Shown: positions 44,815 through 54,488, numbered from the stretch's first letter. The stretch is 64,000 nt of DNA from Metabacillus dongyingensis (GCF_019933155.2 NZ_CP082944.1:2420001-2484000); one strand, 5' to 3'. Made by a program: numbers and translations. Notes: generated by a model from the sequence alone, not told the origin.

Positions 44815-45039
44815 AATGAATTTGGAGTATTGCTCTCTTTTGAGGATGGTTCTCCAGCCGGCAAAATGGAATTTATGAAACCGGAACACCGAAGGAAATT
44901 ATATGGGGGAAACAGTAAGTACATTGTTAAGGAAAACTCTGACTTTATCTGCCTTGGGCCGCCTAAGTTAAAAGGCATTGTAACATACCGTAATTTGACG
45001 AAAAAAGGATATTTAAGAATTCCTTCATTTGAATATTGA
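44815..45039 (+). pseudogene. ATP-dependent DNA ligase C-terminal fragment
   Basis: No start codon; reads EFGVLLSFEDGSPAGKMEFM and on to FICLGPPKLKGIVTYRNLTKK then RIPSFEY and the stop at 45039. The pattern (GxMEFM...xxDFIxLxPxLxxxVxYRNxTKxGxLRxPSF) is that of the OB-fold domain ending phage-type ATP-dependent ligases such as B. subtilis YoqV. The catalytic lysine domain is absent. 45040-45382 has no gene that I can support. Confidence 0.5.
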
Positions 45040-45382
45040 ACAGCAAAAACGACCTTCTCTAAATTGAGCAAGCTTGAGGGCTGCTTTTAAGTGTCTGAAT
45101 CTGAAGAAGTACTCCTCTATACCCTAACTTCACACAATGTATTACAAATATTTGTAATGGTGTTTGATAAGTTATAGCACAGGATGTATACCTGAGTGGC
45201 CATTCGGAAGTGTTGCATTCTTGAAAGTACATAATAGGGAATTGATGAATGGGGTAGAGGCAGTTTACGAAAAATATGAAAGATTATGCGAGAATATACC
45301 TTATTTCACTTAAAATGCAGATTTTTCTAAACAGAATAAGCGGTCGGTAAAGAGGGGGAAATCTCTTATATATCAAGGGTTT

Positions 45383-45436
45383 GATGCAAATGGGAATGAA
45401 ACCCTCCCTAAAAGAAAATCAATCAGGCAAAATAAA
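45383..45436. repeat. Third, decayed copy of the yneF 3' end
   Basis: GATGCAAATGGGAATGAAAC, then CCTCCCTAAAAGAAAATCAA, then TCAGGCAAAATAA: matches the yneF tail with a small deletion and changes. With the terminator after it, this is probably the original chromosomal end of yneF. Confidence 0.75.
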
Positions 45437-45466
45437 AAGCACGTTCAGAAGCGTGCTTTTTTTATA
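45434..45466 (+). terminator. Probable native yneF terminator
   Basis: AAAAGCACG pairs with CGTGCTTTT, T run follows. Confidence 0.9.
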
Positions 45467-45470
45467 GTTT

Positions 45471-45650
45471 TTAAGAATAAGTCATTCGTTTCATTGAACT
45501 GTAGCTATAACGATTGTATTCATTCAGCAAGTGATCGAGTTCCTGACTGTATTGAATGGACACGTTTGAGTTAATTCCATTTTTCGTTGCGATTTCAATC
45601 ATTTCCGCTCGTTTTTTTTCAATAAGTTTCAATAATTCTTGTTTAGACAC
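45471..45650 (-). CDS. ynzD: Spo0E-family aspartyl-phosphate phosphatase YnzD
   Basis: 59 residues from GTG 45650, with AGAAAGGAC upstream. It has the Spo0E family pattern: LLKLIEKKRAEMIEIATKNG, then IQYSQELDHLLNEYNR, with the SQELD motif that acts on Spo0A-P. It would delay sporulation by removing phosphate from Spo0A. B. subtilis has ynzD in the same place, between yneF and ccdA, on the opposite strand. Confidence 0.88.
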   Translation of the reverse strand: MSKQELLKLIEKKRAEMIEIATKNGINSNVSIQYSQELDHLLNEYNRYSYSSMKRMTYS

Positions 45651-45918
45651 GAAAACTTGTCCTTTCTGTATGTAAGTTCTATCCGATCCTTTTGCTAATA
45701 TTTTCTATTATATCCTAATTTGGAAAATAATTCGAAGGGAAAATAAGGATTTTTTCAACTAATATATGACTATTATAATGGTAACGGCTCTATGAAGAAA
45801 TCCATTTGCATAGTTGTTAAGTAATTGACATAAAAATGTCACATAGTGAAACATATAATTCTCTGGATGTATTTGCTAGAATGTAATGTGACTCAACTAA
45901 GGGAGGAGGATAACACAA

Positions 45919-46626
45919 ATGACAGATTTGAATCTATTTTTAGCCTTTGGAGCTGGTTTTTTATCTTTTGTCTCACCATGCTGCCTGCCTTTATATCCAG
46001 CCTTTTTATCATACATAACTGGTGTTTCGGTCGGAGAGATTAAAACGGAAAATGCTATGCTGCAAAAAAGGAGTCTTCTTCATACACTGTTCTTTTTACT
46101 TGGATTCTCGATTATTTTTATCGCGCTCGGTTTTGGAAGTTCTTTTATTGGGGAGTTCTTTTTTGGATATTCTGAATTGATCAGGCAAGTGGGAGCTATT
46201 CTTATAATCTTCTTTGGGCTTGTGATCGTTGGTGTTTTCCAGCCGAAGTTCTTAATGAAGGAACACCGCTTTGAATTAAAAAACAGACCGTCTGGATATC
46301 TAGGTTCTGTTTTAATAGGTCTTGCATTTGCCGCCGGCTGGACACCATGTACAGGACCAATTTTAACAGCTGTTTTCGCTTTAACGCTCAGCAATCCTGG
46401 TTCTGCAATGATCTATATGATAGCCTACATACTTGGTTTTGCTATTCCGTTTCTTGTAATGGCTTTCTTTATTGGCAGGCTGGGATGGATCCGAAAACAT
46501 AATTTGAAAATCATGAAGATTGGCGGATGGCTGATGATTCTAATTGGAATCATGCTCTTTTTCGACTGGATGACTCAGATTATTATCTTATTCAGCAGAC
46601 TGTTTGGAGGGTTTACAGGATTTTAG
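45919..46626 (+). CDS. ccdA: Cytochrome c biogenesis protein CcdA
   Basis: 235 residues with six membrane helices. Redox cysteines are in [16 protein letters not shown] (helix 1) and [10 protein letters not shown] (helix 4). CcdA passes electrons from cytoplasmic thioredoxin across the membrane to ResA/StoA-type thioredoxins for cytochrome c maturation and spore cortex formation. Ribosome site GGGAGGAGGA. First of the ccdA-yneI-yneJ group, as in B. subtilis. Confidence 0.95.
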   Translation: MTDLNLFLAFGAGFLSFVSPCCLPLYPAFLSYITGVSVGEIKTENAMLQKRSLLHTLFFLLGFSIIFIALGFGSSFIGEFFFGYSELIRQVGAILIIFFGLVIVGVFQPKFLMKEHRFELKNRPSGYLGSVLIGLAFAAGWTPCTGPILTAVFALTLSNPGSAMIYMIAYILGFAIPFLVMAFFIGRLGWIRKHNLKIMKIGGWLMILIGIMLFFDWMTQIIILFSRLFGGFTGF

Positions 46627-46740
46627 ACCTAATAAATATTATTTTTAGGTCGATTTTACTACCTTCTGCTCCTTTTTTTGTTATAATAACTCATAGAATA
46701 GTAGAATTTGCTTTCGGTAAGACTGTGAGGAGGAGCTGGC

Positions 46741-47100
46741 ATGGCTAATGTACTGATTGTGGATGATGCCAAGTTTATGAGGGTAACATTATCTAAAATA
46801 CTTACAAGCAATGGACATGAAATTGCAGGAGAAGCTGAAAATGGAGCAGAAGCCGTTCGCCTTTATCAAACATTGCAGCCAGACCTGGTTACAATGGATA
46901 TCACAATGCCTGTGATGAACGGCATCGAAGCATTAAAAGAAATTAAAAAAGAATTTCCTCAATCAAAGATTATAATGTGTTCAGCGATGGGGCAGCAGAA
47001 AATGGTCGTTGAAGCAATTGAAGCCGGAGCAAAGGACTTTATCATTAAGCCTTTTGATGAAACGAGAGTGTACGATGCTATAAATCGTGTATTGGGATAA
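46741..47100 (+). CDS. yneI: CheY-like response regulator YneI
   Basis: 119 residues, a stand-alone receiver domain. Acidic pocket Asp8/Asp9 (IVDDAKFM), phospho-acceptor Asp53 (VTMDITMPVMNG), Lys103 (IIKPFDE). No output domain. Its kinase and target are unknown. The GAGGAGGAGC ribosome site is strong. A terminator follows, so yneJ has its own promoter or reads through. Confidence 0.93.
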   Translation: MANVLIVDDAKFMRVTLSKILTSNGHEIAGEAENGAEAVRLYQTLQPDLVTMDITMPVMNGIEALKEIKKEFPQSKIIMCSAMGQQKMVVEAIEAGAKDFIIKPFDETRVYDAINRVLG

Positions 47101-47123
47101 ACTCTCCATCTCCATTAAATCAA

Positions 47124-47160
47124 AGAACCATCGGATATTAGACAAGATGGTTTTTTATTT
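47124..47160 (+). terminator. yneI terminator
   Basis: AACCATC (47127) pairs with GATGGTT, then TTTTATT. Confidence 0.8.
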
Positions 47161-47212
47161 ATGACTAAAGTATATTATAATATAAGTAACTCCGTGAAAA
47201 GGATTGATCATA

Positions 47213-47692
47213 TTGGTCATTTTCTCAACAATTATTGCAGTCGTGATGGCATTAGGTGTCATGATGATACGCATGAGAGCTTCTAAAAAGCCTGCTAGTG
47301 CCAAAAAGATTATCTTACCGCCAATCTTTATGAGCACTGGTGCATTGATGTTTTTGCATCCTATGTTCCGTGTGACTCCGTTTGAATTTTTGGAAGCGAT
47401 CACGCTCGGATGTATTTTCTCTATCTTTTTAATTAAAACTTCAACATTTGAAGTGAAAGAAGACAAGATATACTTGAAAAGGTCAAAAGCTTTTGCATTT
47501 ATATTAATCGGACTGCTGATTATTCGAATCGCTTTAAAATTTTACTTGAGCAATACGATAGACGTAGGGGAACTAAGCGGGATGTTCTGGATCCTTGCGT
47601 TTGGAATGATTGTCCCTTGGCGAATTGCCATGTATCTTTCCTATCGGAAGCTCGAAAATCAGCTCAATCCGCCAAATATTCAGGCTACATGA
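47213..47692 (+). CDS. yneJ: CcdC protein YneJ
   Basis: 159 residues, about five membrane helices, conserved stretch KKIILPPIFMSTGALMFLHP and SGMFWILAFGMIVPWRIAMY. CcdC (YneJ) is encoded with CcdA in Bacilli; its exact role in cytochrome c maturation is unclear. TTG 47213 matches the family N-terminus and leaves AAAAGGA as ribosome site; TTG 47204 lies too close to it. Confidence 0.9.
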   Translation: MVIFSTIIAVVMALGVMMIRMRASKKPASAKKIILPPIFMSTGALMFLHPMFRVTPFEFLEAITLGCIFSIFLIKTSTFEVKEDKIYLKRSKAFAFILIGLLIIRIALKFYLSNTIDVGELSGMFWILAFGMIVPWRIAMYLSYRKLENQLNPPNIQAT

Positions 47693-47727
47693 AAAACCCA
47701 CCAGGAGATCCGGTGGGTTTTTTAAAT
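47690..47727 (+). terminator. yneJ terminator
   Basis: AAAAACCCACC pairs with GGTGGGTTTTTT. Confidence 0.92.
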
Positions 47728-47820
47728 GATAGAGATTTATTTAATGCCTGTTCAAGCGCATAACTCATTGCTCAGAACTGCACTGTCATGCCTGAACTTA
47801 ACAAGGCGTTTACGCTTTTC

Positions 47821-48246
47821 TTAAAATAAAGCTCTGTATGGTGTATGATCGATTTCTTTTTCCTTAAGTCTTTTTAACAGGAATTTATGATCTCGTTTAG
47901 GAGTTGCTGTAATATAACCGCGAATCACCAAGTCCTGAGTGATTCGTTCTGCGTTTTCCTTTAATGCCATTTCCCCGATTTTGCCTGCAATTTTAGCTCT
48001 TGCAACATCTCTGAATAATTCAGGCACAGGTTCTACAAGGTCTTCTAAAAGCTCTTTCTGCCTTGAATCCCATAGGTGCCTTGTTTGCTGTATGTAATAA
48101 TCTTCCCAATCCAGGTCCGATTTTCCATCCTCTTTTGGTAAACGCTTTAAAAATTTGCGGAACATAAAAAATCCGCCTATTCCAAGCATTCCTGCCAAAA
48201 AAACGACCCAGAAAAGAATAAACCATAGGAACCAGCCGTCTAACAT
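47821..48246 (-). CDS. yneK: DUF2621 membrane protein YneK
   Basis: 141 residues with an N-terminal membrane helix (about 4-28, FLWFILFWVVFLAGMLGIGG) and a charged cytoplasmic domain ending in DHTPYRALF. DUF2621 family, B. subtilis YneK; function unknown, restricted to spore formers. Place and orientation match B. subtilis. Confidence 0.88.
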   Translation of the reverse strand: MLDGWFLWFILFWVVFLAGMLGIGGFFMFRKFLKRLPKEDGKSDLDWEDYYIQQTRHLWDSRQKELLEDLVEPVPELFRDVARAKIAGKIGEMALKENAERITQDLVIRGYITATPKRDHKFLLKRLKEKEIDHTPYRALF

Positions 48247-48317
48247 CTTTCAAACCCCCGATCCAGCCTGCAATCTGCCTCTATTATACACCACGAAAAA
48301 GGGGTTGAAAAGTTGTC

Positions 48318-48512
48318 TTATCCGGACTGGACCTGTTTTGAGAGCTCCAGCAAGGATTTTTTTATCGCATTGCGCTTATTTCGGTCTTTGCCTGATGAGA
48401 GGTGTCCCAGCAGCTCTGCATGTGCAATATAAAAAGAGCGTTTATAAGAGAGGTCAATACGGATTGTCCCGGAATTTGTGGGAAGATACAGAATTTCATA
48501 CAGTAACGTCAT
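48318..48512 (-). CDS. Small conserved-looking protein, 64 residues
   Basis: The ATG (48512) is preceded by AATAAGGAGGAGCGTTT, an excellent ribosome site. Reads MTLLYEILYLPTNSGTIRID then a Lys/Ser-rich C-terminus (SGKDRNKRNAIKKSLLELSK). No family recognised; soluble and basic. It lies among spore-protein genes, so a sporulation role is possible but unproven. Confidence 0.6.
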   Translation of the reverse strand: MTLLYEILYLPTNSGTIRIDLSYKRSFYIAHAELLGHLSSGKDRNKRNAIKKSLLELSKQVQSG

Positions 48513-48639
48513 AAACGCTCCTCCTTATTCAGCAGTTTCTTATTCATTATATGATTAAAAACGACTATAAAAAAGAATTATTTTCCTTATTAATGTAAAT
48601 TTTTTTTGAAGTCATTCGATTTTATAGTTCTATATACCT

Positions 48640-48670
48640 ATAAAAAACTTCCTGTGTCAGGAAGTTTCAT
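48640..48670 (-). terminator. Terminator of the DUF2639 gene
   Basis: AAACTTCCTG / CAGGAAGTTT stem over the stop codon, with A/T runs. Confidence 0.85.
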
Positions 48671-48815
48671 CCATTTCTTGAGTGAATCGGAAATACAGGT
48701 TCCGCAGAACGTAGGTTTTGTATAATTTCAATTTCCGTCTTTCAATTGGGTGTTTCGTGATCCCCATTTCTCTCAGTTTTTTAACATACCATCCTTTTGA
48801 ACCATAATAAGCCAT
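48657..48815 (-). CDS. DUF2639 small protein (YflJ-like)
   Basis: 52 residues: MAYYGSKGWYVKKLREMGIT, KHPIERRKLKLYKTYVLRNL and a short tail. The SKGWYVKKLKExGITxHPxxxRKLxxYKT pattern is that of DUF2639 (B. subtilis YflJ). AAAGGGG lies 7 bp before the ATG. Function unknown; found in Bacillaceae. Confidence 0.85.
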   Translation of the reverse strand: MAYYGSKGWYVKKLREMGITKHPIERRKLKLYKTYVLRNLYFRFTQEMDETS

Positions 48816-48941
48816 ATGAAAACCCCTTTTTATATAGTTAGGAGAAAATATGATAAAAAGAGGTTTTTCAGAACAAGTACAGTCTTTATTAAGAAACTTT
48901 CATGTCTTCCCATCATATATTGATCTATAGGAGGCTTAGAC

Positions 48942-49094
48942 ATGGAGAAGTATTATTGTACAAATTGTATGCAGCTTTTAAATCAAAACCAATTATGCAA
49001 ACGCTGCGGCAACAAGGTAATTAATAAAATTGAAATAAATGTTCAAACCCACCATCCGAAAACAACTGGCTTAAAAAAAGAATCGGACTCCTAG
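48942..49094 (+). CDS. Small zinc-ribbon protein
   Basis: 50 residues: MEKYYCTNCMQLLNQNQLCK then RCGNKV, so Cys6/Cys9 and Cys19/Cys22 form one zinc ribbon (CxxC-x9-CxxC). TAGGAGG is 8 bp upstream. The C-terminal half is polar. Its 3' end overlaps the convergent gene by 24 bp. Function unknown. Confidence 0.6.
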   Translation: MEKYYCTNCMQLLNQNQLCKRCGNKVINKIEINVQTHHPKTTGLKKESDS

Positions 49095-49250
49095 CTGCGG
49101 CATCTTTTCAGGTGCCGTTTCGCTCGTTTCCTGCTCTGAATCCTGAACAGTCTTACTTGTTTCATTTGCTCCTGTTTGAATGGAATTCCCAAAATTCACT
49201 ACTCCGCCTGTAATTTCATGTATGACAAGATTTTTAATAAATACACCCAA
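49071..49250 (-). CDS. GerPA/GerPF-like spore protein
   Basis: 59 residues from TTG 49250 with AGAAGGAG 10 bp upstream. The segment ITGGVVNFGNSIQTGANETS resembles the GGVVxFGDxxxxxPxxxxKT motif of the small GerP germination proteins (GerPA/GerPF), which help nutrients cross the spore coat. The C-terminus is acidic and then FFF. The similarity is short, so the assignment is tentative. 49251-49404 has no feature. Confidence 0.45.
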   Translation of the reverse strand: MGVFIKNLVIHEITGGVVNFGNSIQTGANETSKTVQDSEQETSETAPEKMPQLGVRFFF

Positions 49251-49404
49251 TCCTTCCACGCTCCTTCTCAATACTAATATGCCAATTGAAAAGGACTTGT
49301 CTAAACCTTTACCTAAAGAGACATAAAAAGGCTTGCTCTTGATTTTGCTCAGGCATGGCTATTAAGAAATTTAGCCAAAACAAAAAGCAAGATAAAATCT
49401 TGCT

Positions 49405-49809
49405 TTAATTTGTAAATTGGACAGGGATGTGACACCCGTTGCGTGCACAGCTGCCTTCTTTGCATATTTTCACTTCCAGAATATCATTTGAAAAAAAGGC
49501 TTCTATCATTTTTTTCTCAAGCGAAAAAGGAAGAAGAATGGATCTTTCCAGCTGATCTTTATCTTCATTTGCAGATAGAGAAGGATGGGCCGAGATGATT
49601 AACGTTTCTTGATTGGTTACTATTTTTATATCTTCTGGATTTATATTTGTGAATTCTGCTTCTACAATATATTCATCACTTGTTTCAAATAAATCCACAC
49701 GGAAAGAATGGTAATCAAGCAGAGCTGAGAATGGATCTGTGAAAAATTGATTCATCCAGTCTTCAATACAGCTTAGATCAGATGGCTTTGAACGTTTTTT
49801 TTTGTCCAT
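49405..49809 (-). CDS. cotM: Spore outer coat protein CotM (Hsp20-like)
   Basis: 134 residues with an alpha-crystallin domain (about 35-125: FRVDLFETSDEYIVEAEFTN, INPEDIKIVTNQETLIISAH). CotM is an outer-coat protein under SigK control in B. subtilis. Two cysteines near the C-terminus (EGSCARNGC). Position between yneK and sspP is conserved. 49810-50077 contains no other feature that I can support. Confidence 0.88.
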   Translation of the reverse strand: MDKKKRSKPSDLSCIEDWMNQFFTDPFSALLDYHSFRVDLFETSDEYIVEAEFTNINPEDIKIVTNQETLIISAHPSLSANEDKDQLERSILLPFSLEKKMIEAFFSNDILEVKICKEGSCARNGCHIPVQFTN

Positions 49810-50077
49810 CTAAAATTGACCTCCAAAAACCATACTACTTAAATCATATTCAGTTCATAGACATTGCGTGAATGAAAGTAAAAGAAATATAGAAGAGTAA
49901 TAATAATGAAAGGGTCAAAACTTTTTTCTGCGGAAGATTGTTCACAAGATCACCTGAGCTCTGAGGGGATGTAATCTGTATAAAATATTTTATTAACAGA
50001 CAGGGATGTTAATGCTTAGCCAAAAAAAATAAAAATAGTTGAACGGATGCCTGAAGCAGAGCCGTTCATATTGATGA

Positions 50078-50224
50078 TTACATGTCGTGGTGTGAGTTAT
50101 GTTTTTGGCGTGTATGATTCCGGTTCTTCACTTTTTTAGACCCGCTTAATGGTTCAGGCTGACCCGGATTATTGCCTTTTGGTGCATTCTTGTGCATATC
50201 TTTACTGTCATTTTTATTGGTCAT
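50078..50224 (-). CDS. sspP: Small acid-soluble spore protein P
   Basis: 48 residues, almost the same as B. subtilis Ssp[21 protein letters not shown], then [20 protein letters not shown] and KHNSHHDM. A minor SASP made in the forespore. The gene is too short for most ORF finders; GGATGG lies upstream of ATG 50224. Confidence 0.95.
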   Translation of the reverse strand: MTNKNDSKDMHKNAPKGNNPGQPEPLSGSKKVKNRNHTRQKHNSHHDM

Positions 50225-50354
50225 GTTTTTTCACCATCCTTTCTAATTAGGATGAAACTTTTAAGATGCAATCATACAAATTAAAGCCTGTATAATATGA
50301 CCATTTATATCCCACAATAAGCTACATATCAGCATTATTACAGGAGGGAATTAA

Positions 50355-50618
50355 ATGCCATACCATAAGGATAAACAGCAGGCTTTTCAGGCTGCCCAGC
50401 AAGGAACCGCACAGGCGGAAAATATGTATCAGCAGCTTTCCGCTGACAGCTCAGAATACGGCATTCAGCTTAGCCACTTAAAAGAAGAAGTGAATGAGGC
50501 ATATGAACAAATTAACAATGCATTAGAAGTAGCCTCAGAAACTCAGCGTGCAACATTAGAGCAATACAGAAAAGATCTCTCAAGAATTGTTGCAGAAGTG
50601 AATATTGAGAATCAATAA
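50355..50618 (+). CDS. Small helical protein, 87 residues
   Basis: Reads MPYHKDKQQAFQAAQQGTAQ onward; entirely helical and polar, with EVNEAYEQINNALEVASETQ in the middle. It resembles the DUF2524 (YtzC-like) small proteins in pattern, which is a weak match. ATG has GGAGGGAATTAA upstream and a terminator follows at once. Function unknown; lies between two SASP genes. Confidence 0.6.
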   Translation: MPYHKDKQQAFQAAQQGTAQAENMYQQLSADSSEYGIQLSHLKEEVNEAYEQINNALEVASETQRATLEQYRKDLSRIVAEVNIENQ

Positions 50619-50619
50619 G

Positions 50620-50652
50620 TTGAAAAACGACGGGAATGCCGTCGTTTTTTGA
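50620..50652. terminator. Bidirectional terminator before sspO
   Basis: AAAAACGACGG pairs with CCGTCGTTTTTT. Serves the 87-residue gene and the convergent sspO. Confidence 0.92.
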
Positions 50653-50802
50653 TTACTGATTTTTTTTGCGTTTTTTATTATTCTGCTTCTGGGCAGCGGT
50701 CAGAGGCTCATTCGAAAATTCCTCATTATATCCTGTCCCTTTTCCTTGTGCTGAAGCAGCGTTCATGCCTTCTATGACATGGTTTGCTTTACGTTTTGCC
50801 AT
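50653..50802 (-). CDS. sspO: Small acid-soluble spore protein O
   Basis: 49 residues: [40 protein letters not shown] and a lysine-rich end. Matches SspO (CotK) of B. subtilis, a forespore-made minor SASP. Located beside acnA/citB as expected. 50803-51044 is the acnA upstream region; no clear operator was identified. Confidence 0.95.
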   Translation of the reverse strand: MAKRKANHVIEGMNAASAQGKGTGYNEEFSNEPLTAAQKQNNKKRKKNQ

Positions 50803-51044
50803 TCTCTTTCACCCCCATGGATATAGTGTATGTTTCTTAAGGAAAATGATGTGCGCGTTTACAATTCAATATATTAAAAAAGTACTGAAGTTTTAAACGA
50901 TAAGAACTACTTATGTAGTTTGATAACAGCATTGTTATTTACTTATGTTTAAACATGTATTAAGATGAAATTGTGCGAATAATTTGGTGGGAGAGACCGA
51001 GGTTTCGACACACGTCGATTTTGATTTAAAAGGGGAGAAAACAT

Positions 51045-53771
51045 ATGACGAAACAACAGCAATTATCACATCACGATGTTTTCCAAGCGCGTAAAAGTTT
51101 TACAGTAGGCGGAAAAACATACAACTATTATTCATTAAAAGCATTAGAAGATGCAGGGGTCGGCAATGTTTCAAAATTGCCATACTCAATCAAAGTTCTG
51201 CTTGAATCAGTTCTAAGACAAGTAGATGGAAGAGTCATCACAAAAGAGCATGTTGAAAATTTAGCAAAATGGGGAACGGCAGAGCAAAAAGAGCTTGATG
51301 TGCCATTTAAGCCATCACGTGTTATTCTGCAGGATTTCACAGGCGTTCCGGCTGTAGTGGACCTTGCTTCGCTCCGTAAAGCAATGGCAGACATCGGCGG
51401 AAATCCTGATGTCATTAATCCTGAAATTACAGTGGACTTGGTAATCGATCACTCTGTTCAGGTTGATAAAGCAGGAACAATGGATTCCCTTCAATTCAAT
51501 ATGGAACTTGAGTTCGAACGCAACGCTGAACGCTATAAATTTTTGAGCTGGGCAAAGAAAGCGTTTAATAATTATCGCGCAGTACCTCCTGCAACTGGAA
51601 TCGTTCACCAGGTAAACCTAGAGTACCTGGCAAACGTTGTTCATGCAGTTGAAGGCGCAGACGGCACATTTGAAACATACCCAGATTCACTTGTAGGAAC
51701 GGATTCACATACAACGATGATCAACGGCATCGGCGTATTAGGATGGGGTGTCGGCGGCATTGAGGCTGAAGCTGGAATGCTTGGACAGCCATCATATTTC
51801 CCTGTTCCAGAAGTAATCGGAGTAAAATTGACAGGCCAAATGCCAAACGGCACAACGGCAACAGACCTTGCCCTTAAAGTAACACAAGTTCTTCGTCAAA
51901 AAGGCGTTGTAGGCAAGTTTGTTGAATTCTTCGGACCTGGTGTACCGCAGCTTCCGCTTGCAGACCGTGCAACAATTGCCAACATGGCACCTGAATACGG
52001 CGCAACTTGCGGATTCTTCCCAGTAGACGATGAATCATTAGAATACATGAAGTTAACTGGCCGTGACCAGGAGCTTGTAGATGTTGTTGAAGCATACTGC
52101 AAAGCAAACGAACTATTCTTCTCACCTGATGTAGAGCCAGTCTACACATCTGTTGTAGAAATTGATCTTGGTGAGATTGAAGCAAATCTTTCAGGTCCTA
52201 AGCGTCCTCAGGATTTAATTCCACTGTCAGCTATGCAGAAATCTTTCCAAACAGCTCTTGCTGCTCCAGCCGGCAACCAGGGCTTTGGTTTAGAAGCAGC
52301 AGAAGCTGATAAAGAAATTAGCGTAACGCTTGCTAACGGTGAAAAAACAAAAATGAAAACAGGTGCAATTGCCATTGCCGCGATTACAAGCTGCACAAAC
52401 ACTTCTAATCCATATGTATTGGTTGGAGCTGGTTTAGTAGCTAAAAAAGCAATCGAAAAAGGCATGAAGGTTCCTGCTTATGTTAAAACTTCTTTAGCAC
52501 CAGGTTCAAAAGTTGTTACAGGCTACCTTGAGAACTCCGGATTACTTCCTTATATGAACCAATTAGGCTTCAATGTTGTCGGTTATGGATGCACAACATG
52601 CATCGGGAACTCCGGTCCTCTTGCAGAAGAGATCGAAAAGGCAGTTGCTGAAAACGACTTGCTTGTTACATCTGTTCTTTCAGGCAACCGAAACTTTGAA
52701 GGAAGAATTCATCCGCTTGTAAAAGGAAACTATCTGGCTTCACCGCCGCTGGTTGTAGCCTACGCTTTAGCTGGTACAGTGAATATCGACCTTAAAAATG
52801 ATTCATTAGGTAAAGACAAGGATGGCAACGATGTATTCTTTAACGATATCTGGCCATCAATGGACGAAATCAATGAGATCGTAAAACAAACGGTAACACC
52901 TGAGCTCTTCCGCCAGGAATATGGCAGAGTATTTGATGATAACGAGCGCTGGAATGCGATTCAGACAACAGATGAGGCATTGTATCAGTGGGATCAGGAT
53001 TCCACTTATATTCAAAACCCTCCATTCTTTGAAAACCTGAATCCAGAGCCAGGTCTTGTTGAGCCGCTAACGAATTTGCGTGTTGTTGCAAAATTCGGCG
53101 ATTCTGTTACAACAGACCATATCTCTCCAGCCGGTTCAATCGGAAAAGATACTCCTGCAGGACGTTACCTTCAGGAAAAAGGCGTCAGCCCGAGAGAATT
53201 TAACTCATATGGTTCACGCCGCGGAAATCATGAAGTTATGATGCGCGGAACATTTGCAAATATCCGTATTAAAAACCAAGTAGCACCAGGAACAGAAGGC
53301 GGCTATACAACATATTGGCCAACTGGTGAAGTGACTTCCATCTATGACGCTTGCATGAAGTATAAACAAGACGGAACTGGTCTTGCCGTTCTTGCTGGTA
53401 AAGACTATGGAATGGGAAGCTCACGTGACTGGGCAGCAAAAGGCACAAACTTACTGGGCATCAAAACAGTTATTGCTGAGAGCTTTGAGCGTATTCACAG
53501 AAGCAACCTTGTATTCATGGGCGTTCTTCCTCTGCAGTTCAAGCAAGGTGAAAGTGCTGAGGTTCTTGGCTTAACAGGTAAAGAAACTATCGAGGTTCTG
53601 ATAAATGAAGCAGTTAAACCTCGCGACCATGTGAAAGTAAGAGCAACTGATGAAGAAGGCAATGTAAAAGAATTTGAAGTGCTTGTACGCTTTGACAGTG
53701 ATGTTGAAGTTGACTACTACCGCCATGGCGGCATCCTTCAAATGGTCTTACGCGAAAAAATAAAAGGCTAA
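51045..53771 (+). CDS. acnA: Aconitate hydratase
   Basis: 908 residues, the size of B. subtilis CitB. The three [4Fe-4S] cysteines are in [13 protein letters not shown] (about 445-457) and [13 protein letters not shown] (about 510-522). It interconverts citrate and isocitrate in the TCA cycle and, when the cluster is lost, binds mRNA. AAAAGGGGAGAAAACAT is the ribosome site. A terminator follows 5 bp after the stop. Confidence 0.97.
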   Translation: MTKQQQLSHHDVFQARKSFTVGGKTYNYYSLKALEDAGVGNVSKLPYSIKVLLESVLRQVDGRVITKEHVENLAKWGTAEQKELDVPFKPSRVILQDFTGVPAVVDLASLRKAMADIGGNPDVINPEITVDLVIDHSVQVDKAGTMDSLQFNMELEFERNAERYKFLSWAKKAFNNYRAVPPATGIVHQVNLEYLANVVHAVEGADGTFETYPDSLVGTDSHTTMINGIGVLGWGVGGIEAEAGMLGQPSYFPVPEVIGVKLTGQMPNGTTATDLALKVTQVLRQKGVVGKFVEFFGPGVPQLPLADRATIANMAPEYGATCGFFPVDDESLEYMKLTGRDQELVDVVEAYCKANELFFSPDVEPVYTSVVEIDLGEIEANLSGPKRPQDLIPLSAMQKSFQTALAAPAGNQGFGLEAAEADKEISVTLANGEKTKMKTGAIAIAAITSCTNTSNPYVLVGAGLVAKKAIEKGMKVPAYVKTSLAPGSKVVTGYLENSGLLPYMNQLGFNVVGYGCTTCIGNSGPLAEEIEKAVAENDLLVTSVLSGNRNFEGRIHPLVKGNYLASPPLVVAYALAGTVNIDLKNDSLGKDKDGNDVFFNDIWPSMDEINEIVKQTVTPELFRQEYGRVFDDNERWNAIQTTDEALYQWDQDSTYIQNPPFFENLNPEPGLVEPLTNLRVVAKFGDSVTTDHISPAGSIGKDTPAGRYLQEKGVSPREFNSYGSRRGNHEVMMRGTFANIRIKNQVAPGTEGGYTTYWPTGEVTSIYDACMKYKQDGTGLAVLAGKDYGMGSSRDWAAKGTNLLGIKTVIAESFERIHRSNLVFMGVLPLQFKQGESAEVLGLTGKETIEVLINEAVKPRDHVKVRATDEEGNVKEFEVLVRFDSDVEVDYYRHGGILQMVLREKIKG

Positions 53772-53774
53772 ATT

Positions 53775-53808
53775 GTGAAAAGGACGGAGTTTCCGTCCTT
53801 TTTTTGCG
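53775..53808 (+). terminator. acnA terminator
   Basis: AAAAGGACGGAG pairs with TCCGTCCTTTTTTT. Confidence 0.95.
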
Positions 53809-53929
53809 TGGTTTTATTGTCCTTTTTAATAAGAGATGATTTAATAAAATAGAACGCAAATAGGTGGTTGTCCTATTACCATCTTCCTTACATATAAATG
53901 AGATATAAGGGATATGCAGCAAGGGGGAA

Positions 53930-54442
53930 ATGAAATTGAAACGAATACTTGCCATTGGTCTGCTTGTGTTTTTAGCGGGCTATGCAGTCTGGTTTGCGAT
54001 CCTGCCTAAAGAACCAAAAGAAGGGCTTGAGATAGGAAATAAGCCGCCAGAATTTGAACTTGAGATGCTAAACGGAGAAAAAGTTCATTTAGATGACGTA
54101 AAAGGCAAAAAAGTGATGGTCAATTTCTGGGCTACATGGTGTCCGCCGTGCGAAGCGGAAATGCCGGAAATGCAGAAGCTGCAAAATGAACACCCTGATG
54201 AATTGGTTGTTCTTGCTGTTAACATGACAAATGCTGAAAAAAGCAGGGAAGATGTTGAAACATTTATTTCAAAACGGAAACTAACCTTTCCTGTAGCTTT
54301 GGATAAGGATGGAAGAGTAAGTGTTCAATACGAAGTATATTCGTATCCCACAACATATTTTCTTGATGAAGAAGGAAAAATCCTTAATATTTCCCGCGGT
54401 GCGATGACAAAGGAAACGATGGAGAAACTGCTTGAAATCTAA
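53930..54442 (+). CDS. yneN: Membrane-anchored thiol-disulfide oxidoreductase YneN
   Basis: 170 residues: uncleaved anchor at 5-24, then a thioredoxin fold of the ResA/TlpA type with active site WCPPC (Trp70, Cys71, Cys74) and the cis-Pro loop YSYPTTYFLD. Acts outside the membrane; ResA relatives reduce apocytochrome c and StoA acts in cortex formation. AAGGGGGAA precedes the ATG. It is downstream of acnA as in B. subtilis. Confidence 0.92.
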   Translation: MKLKRILAIGLLVFLAGYAVWFAILPKEPKEGLEIGNKPPEFELEMLNGEKVHLDDVKGKKVMVNFWATWCPPCEAEMPEMQKLQNEHPDELVVLAVNMTNAEKSREDVETFISKRKLTFPVALDKDGRVSVQYEVYSYPTTYFLDEEGKILNISRGAMTKETMEKLLEI

Positions 54443-54449
54443 GTTTTAA

Positions 54450-54488
54450 AGACTGTTTAGGTAAACTAAGCAGTCTTTTTTTGTTTTT
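54450..54488 (+). terminator. yneN terminator
   Basis: AAGACTG...CAGTCTT stem with inner TTTAGG/AACTAA, then T run. Confidence 0.9.

Larger units (their letters stand above)
43542..45436. mobile_element. Remnant of an older tandem element in yneF
   Basis: Lies between attR of the 26 kb island and a third, decayed yneF end (45383-45436). It keeps the same start layout as the island: yneF end, hairpin, integrase start. The integrase is cut to its first ~35 codons. It also contains a SinI-like gene, a CotD-like gene and a DNA ligase fragment. Confidence 0.65.

Noticed and set aside
45825..45859. Sigma-A promoter for ccdA (TTGACA and TATAAT)
   Set aside because: The two boxes are 23 bp apart, too far for a standard promoter.
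51874..52465. Reverse-strand open frames inside acnA
   Set aside because: Shadows of a strongly biased coding sequence; no ribosome sites or family features.
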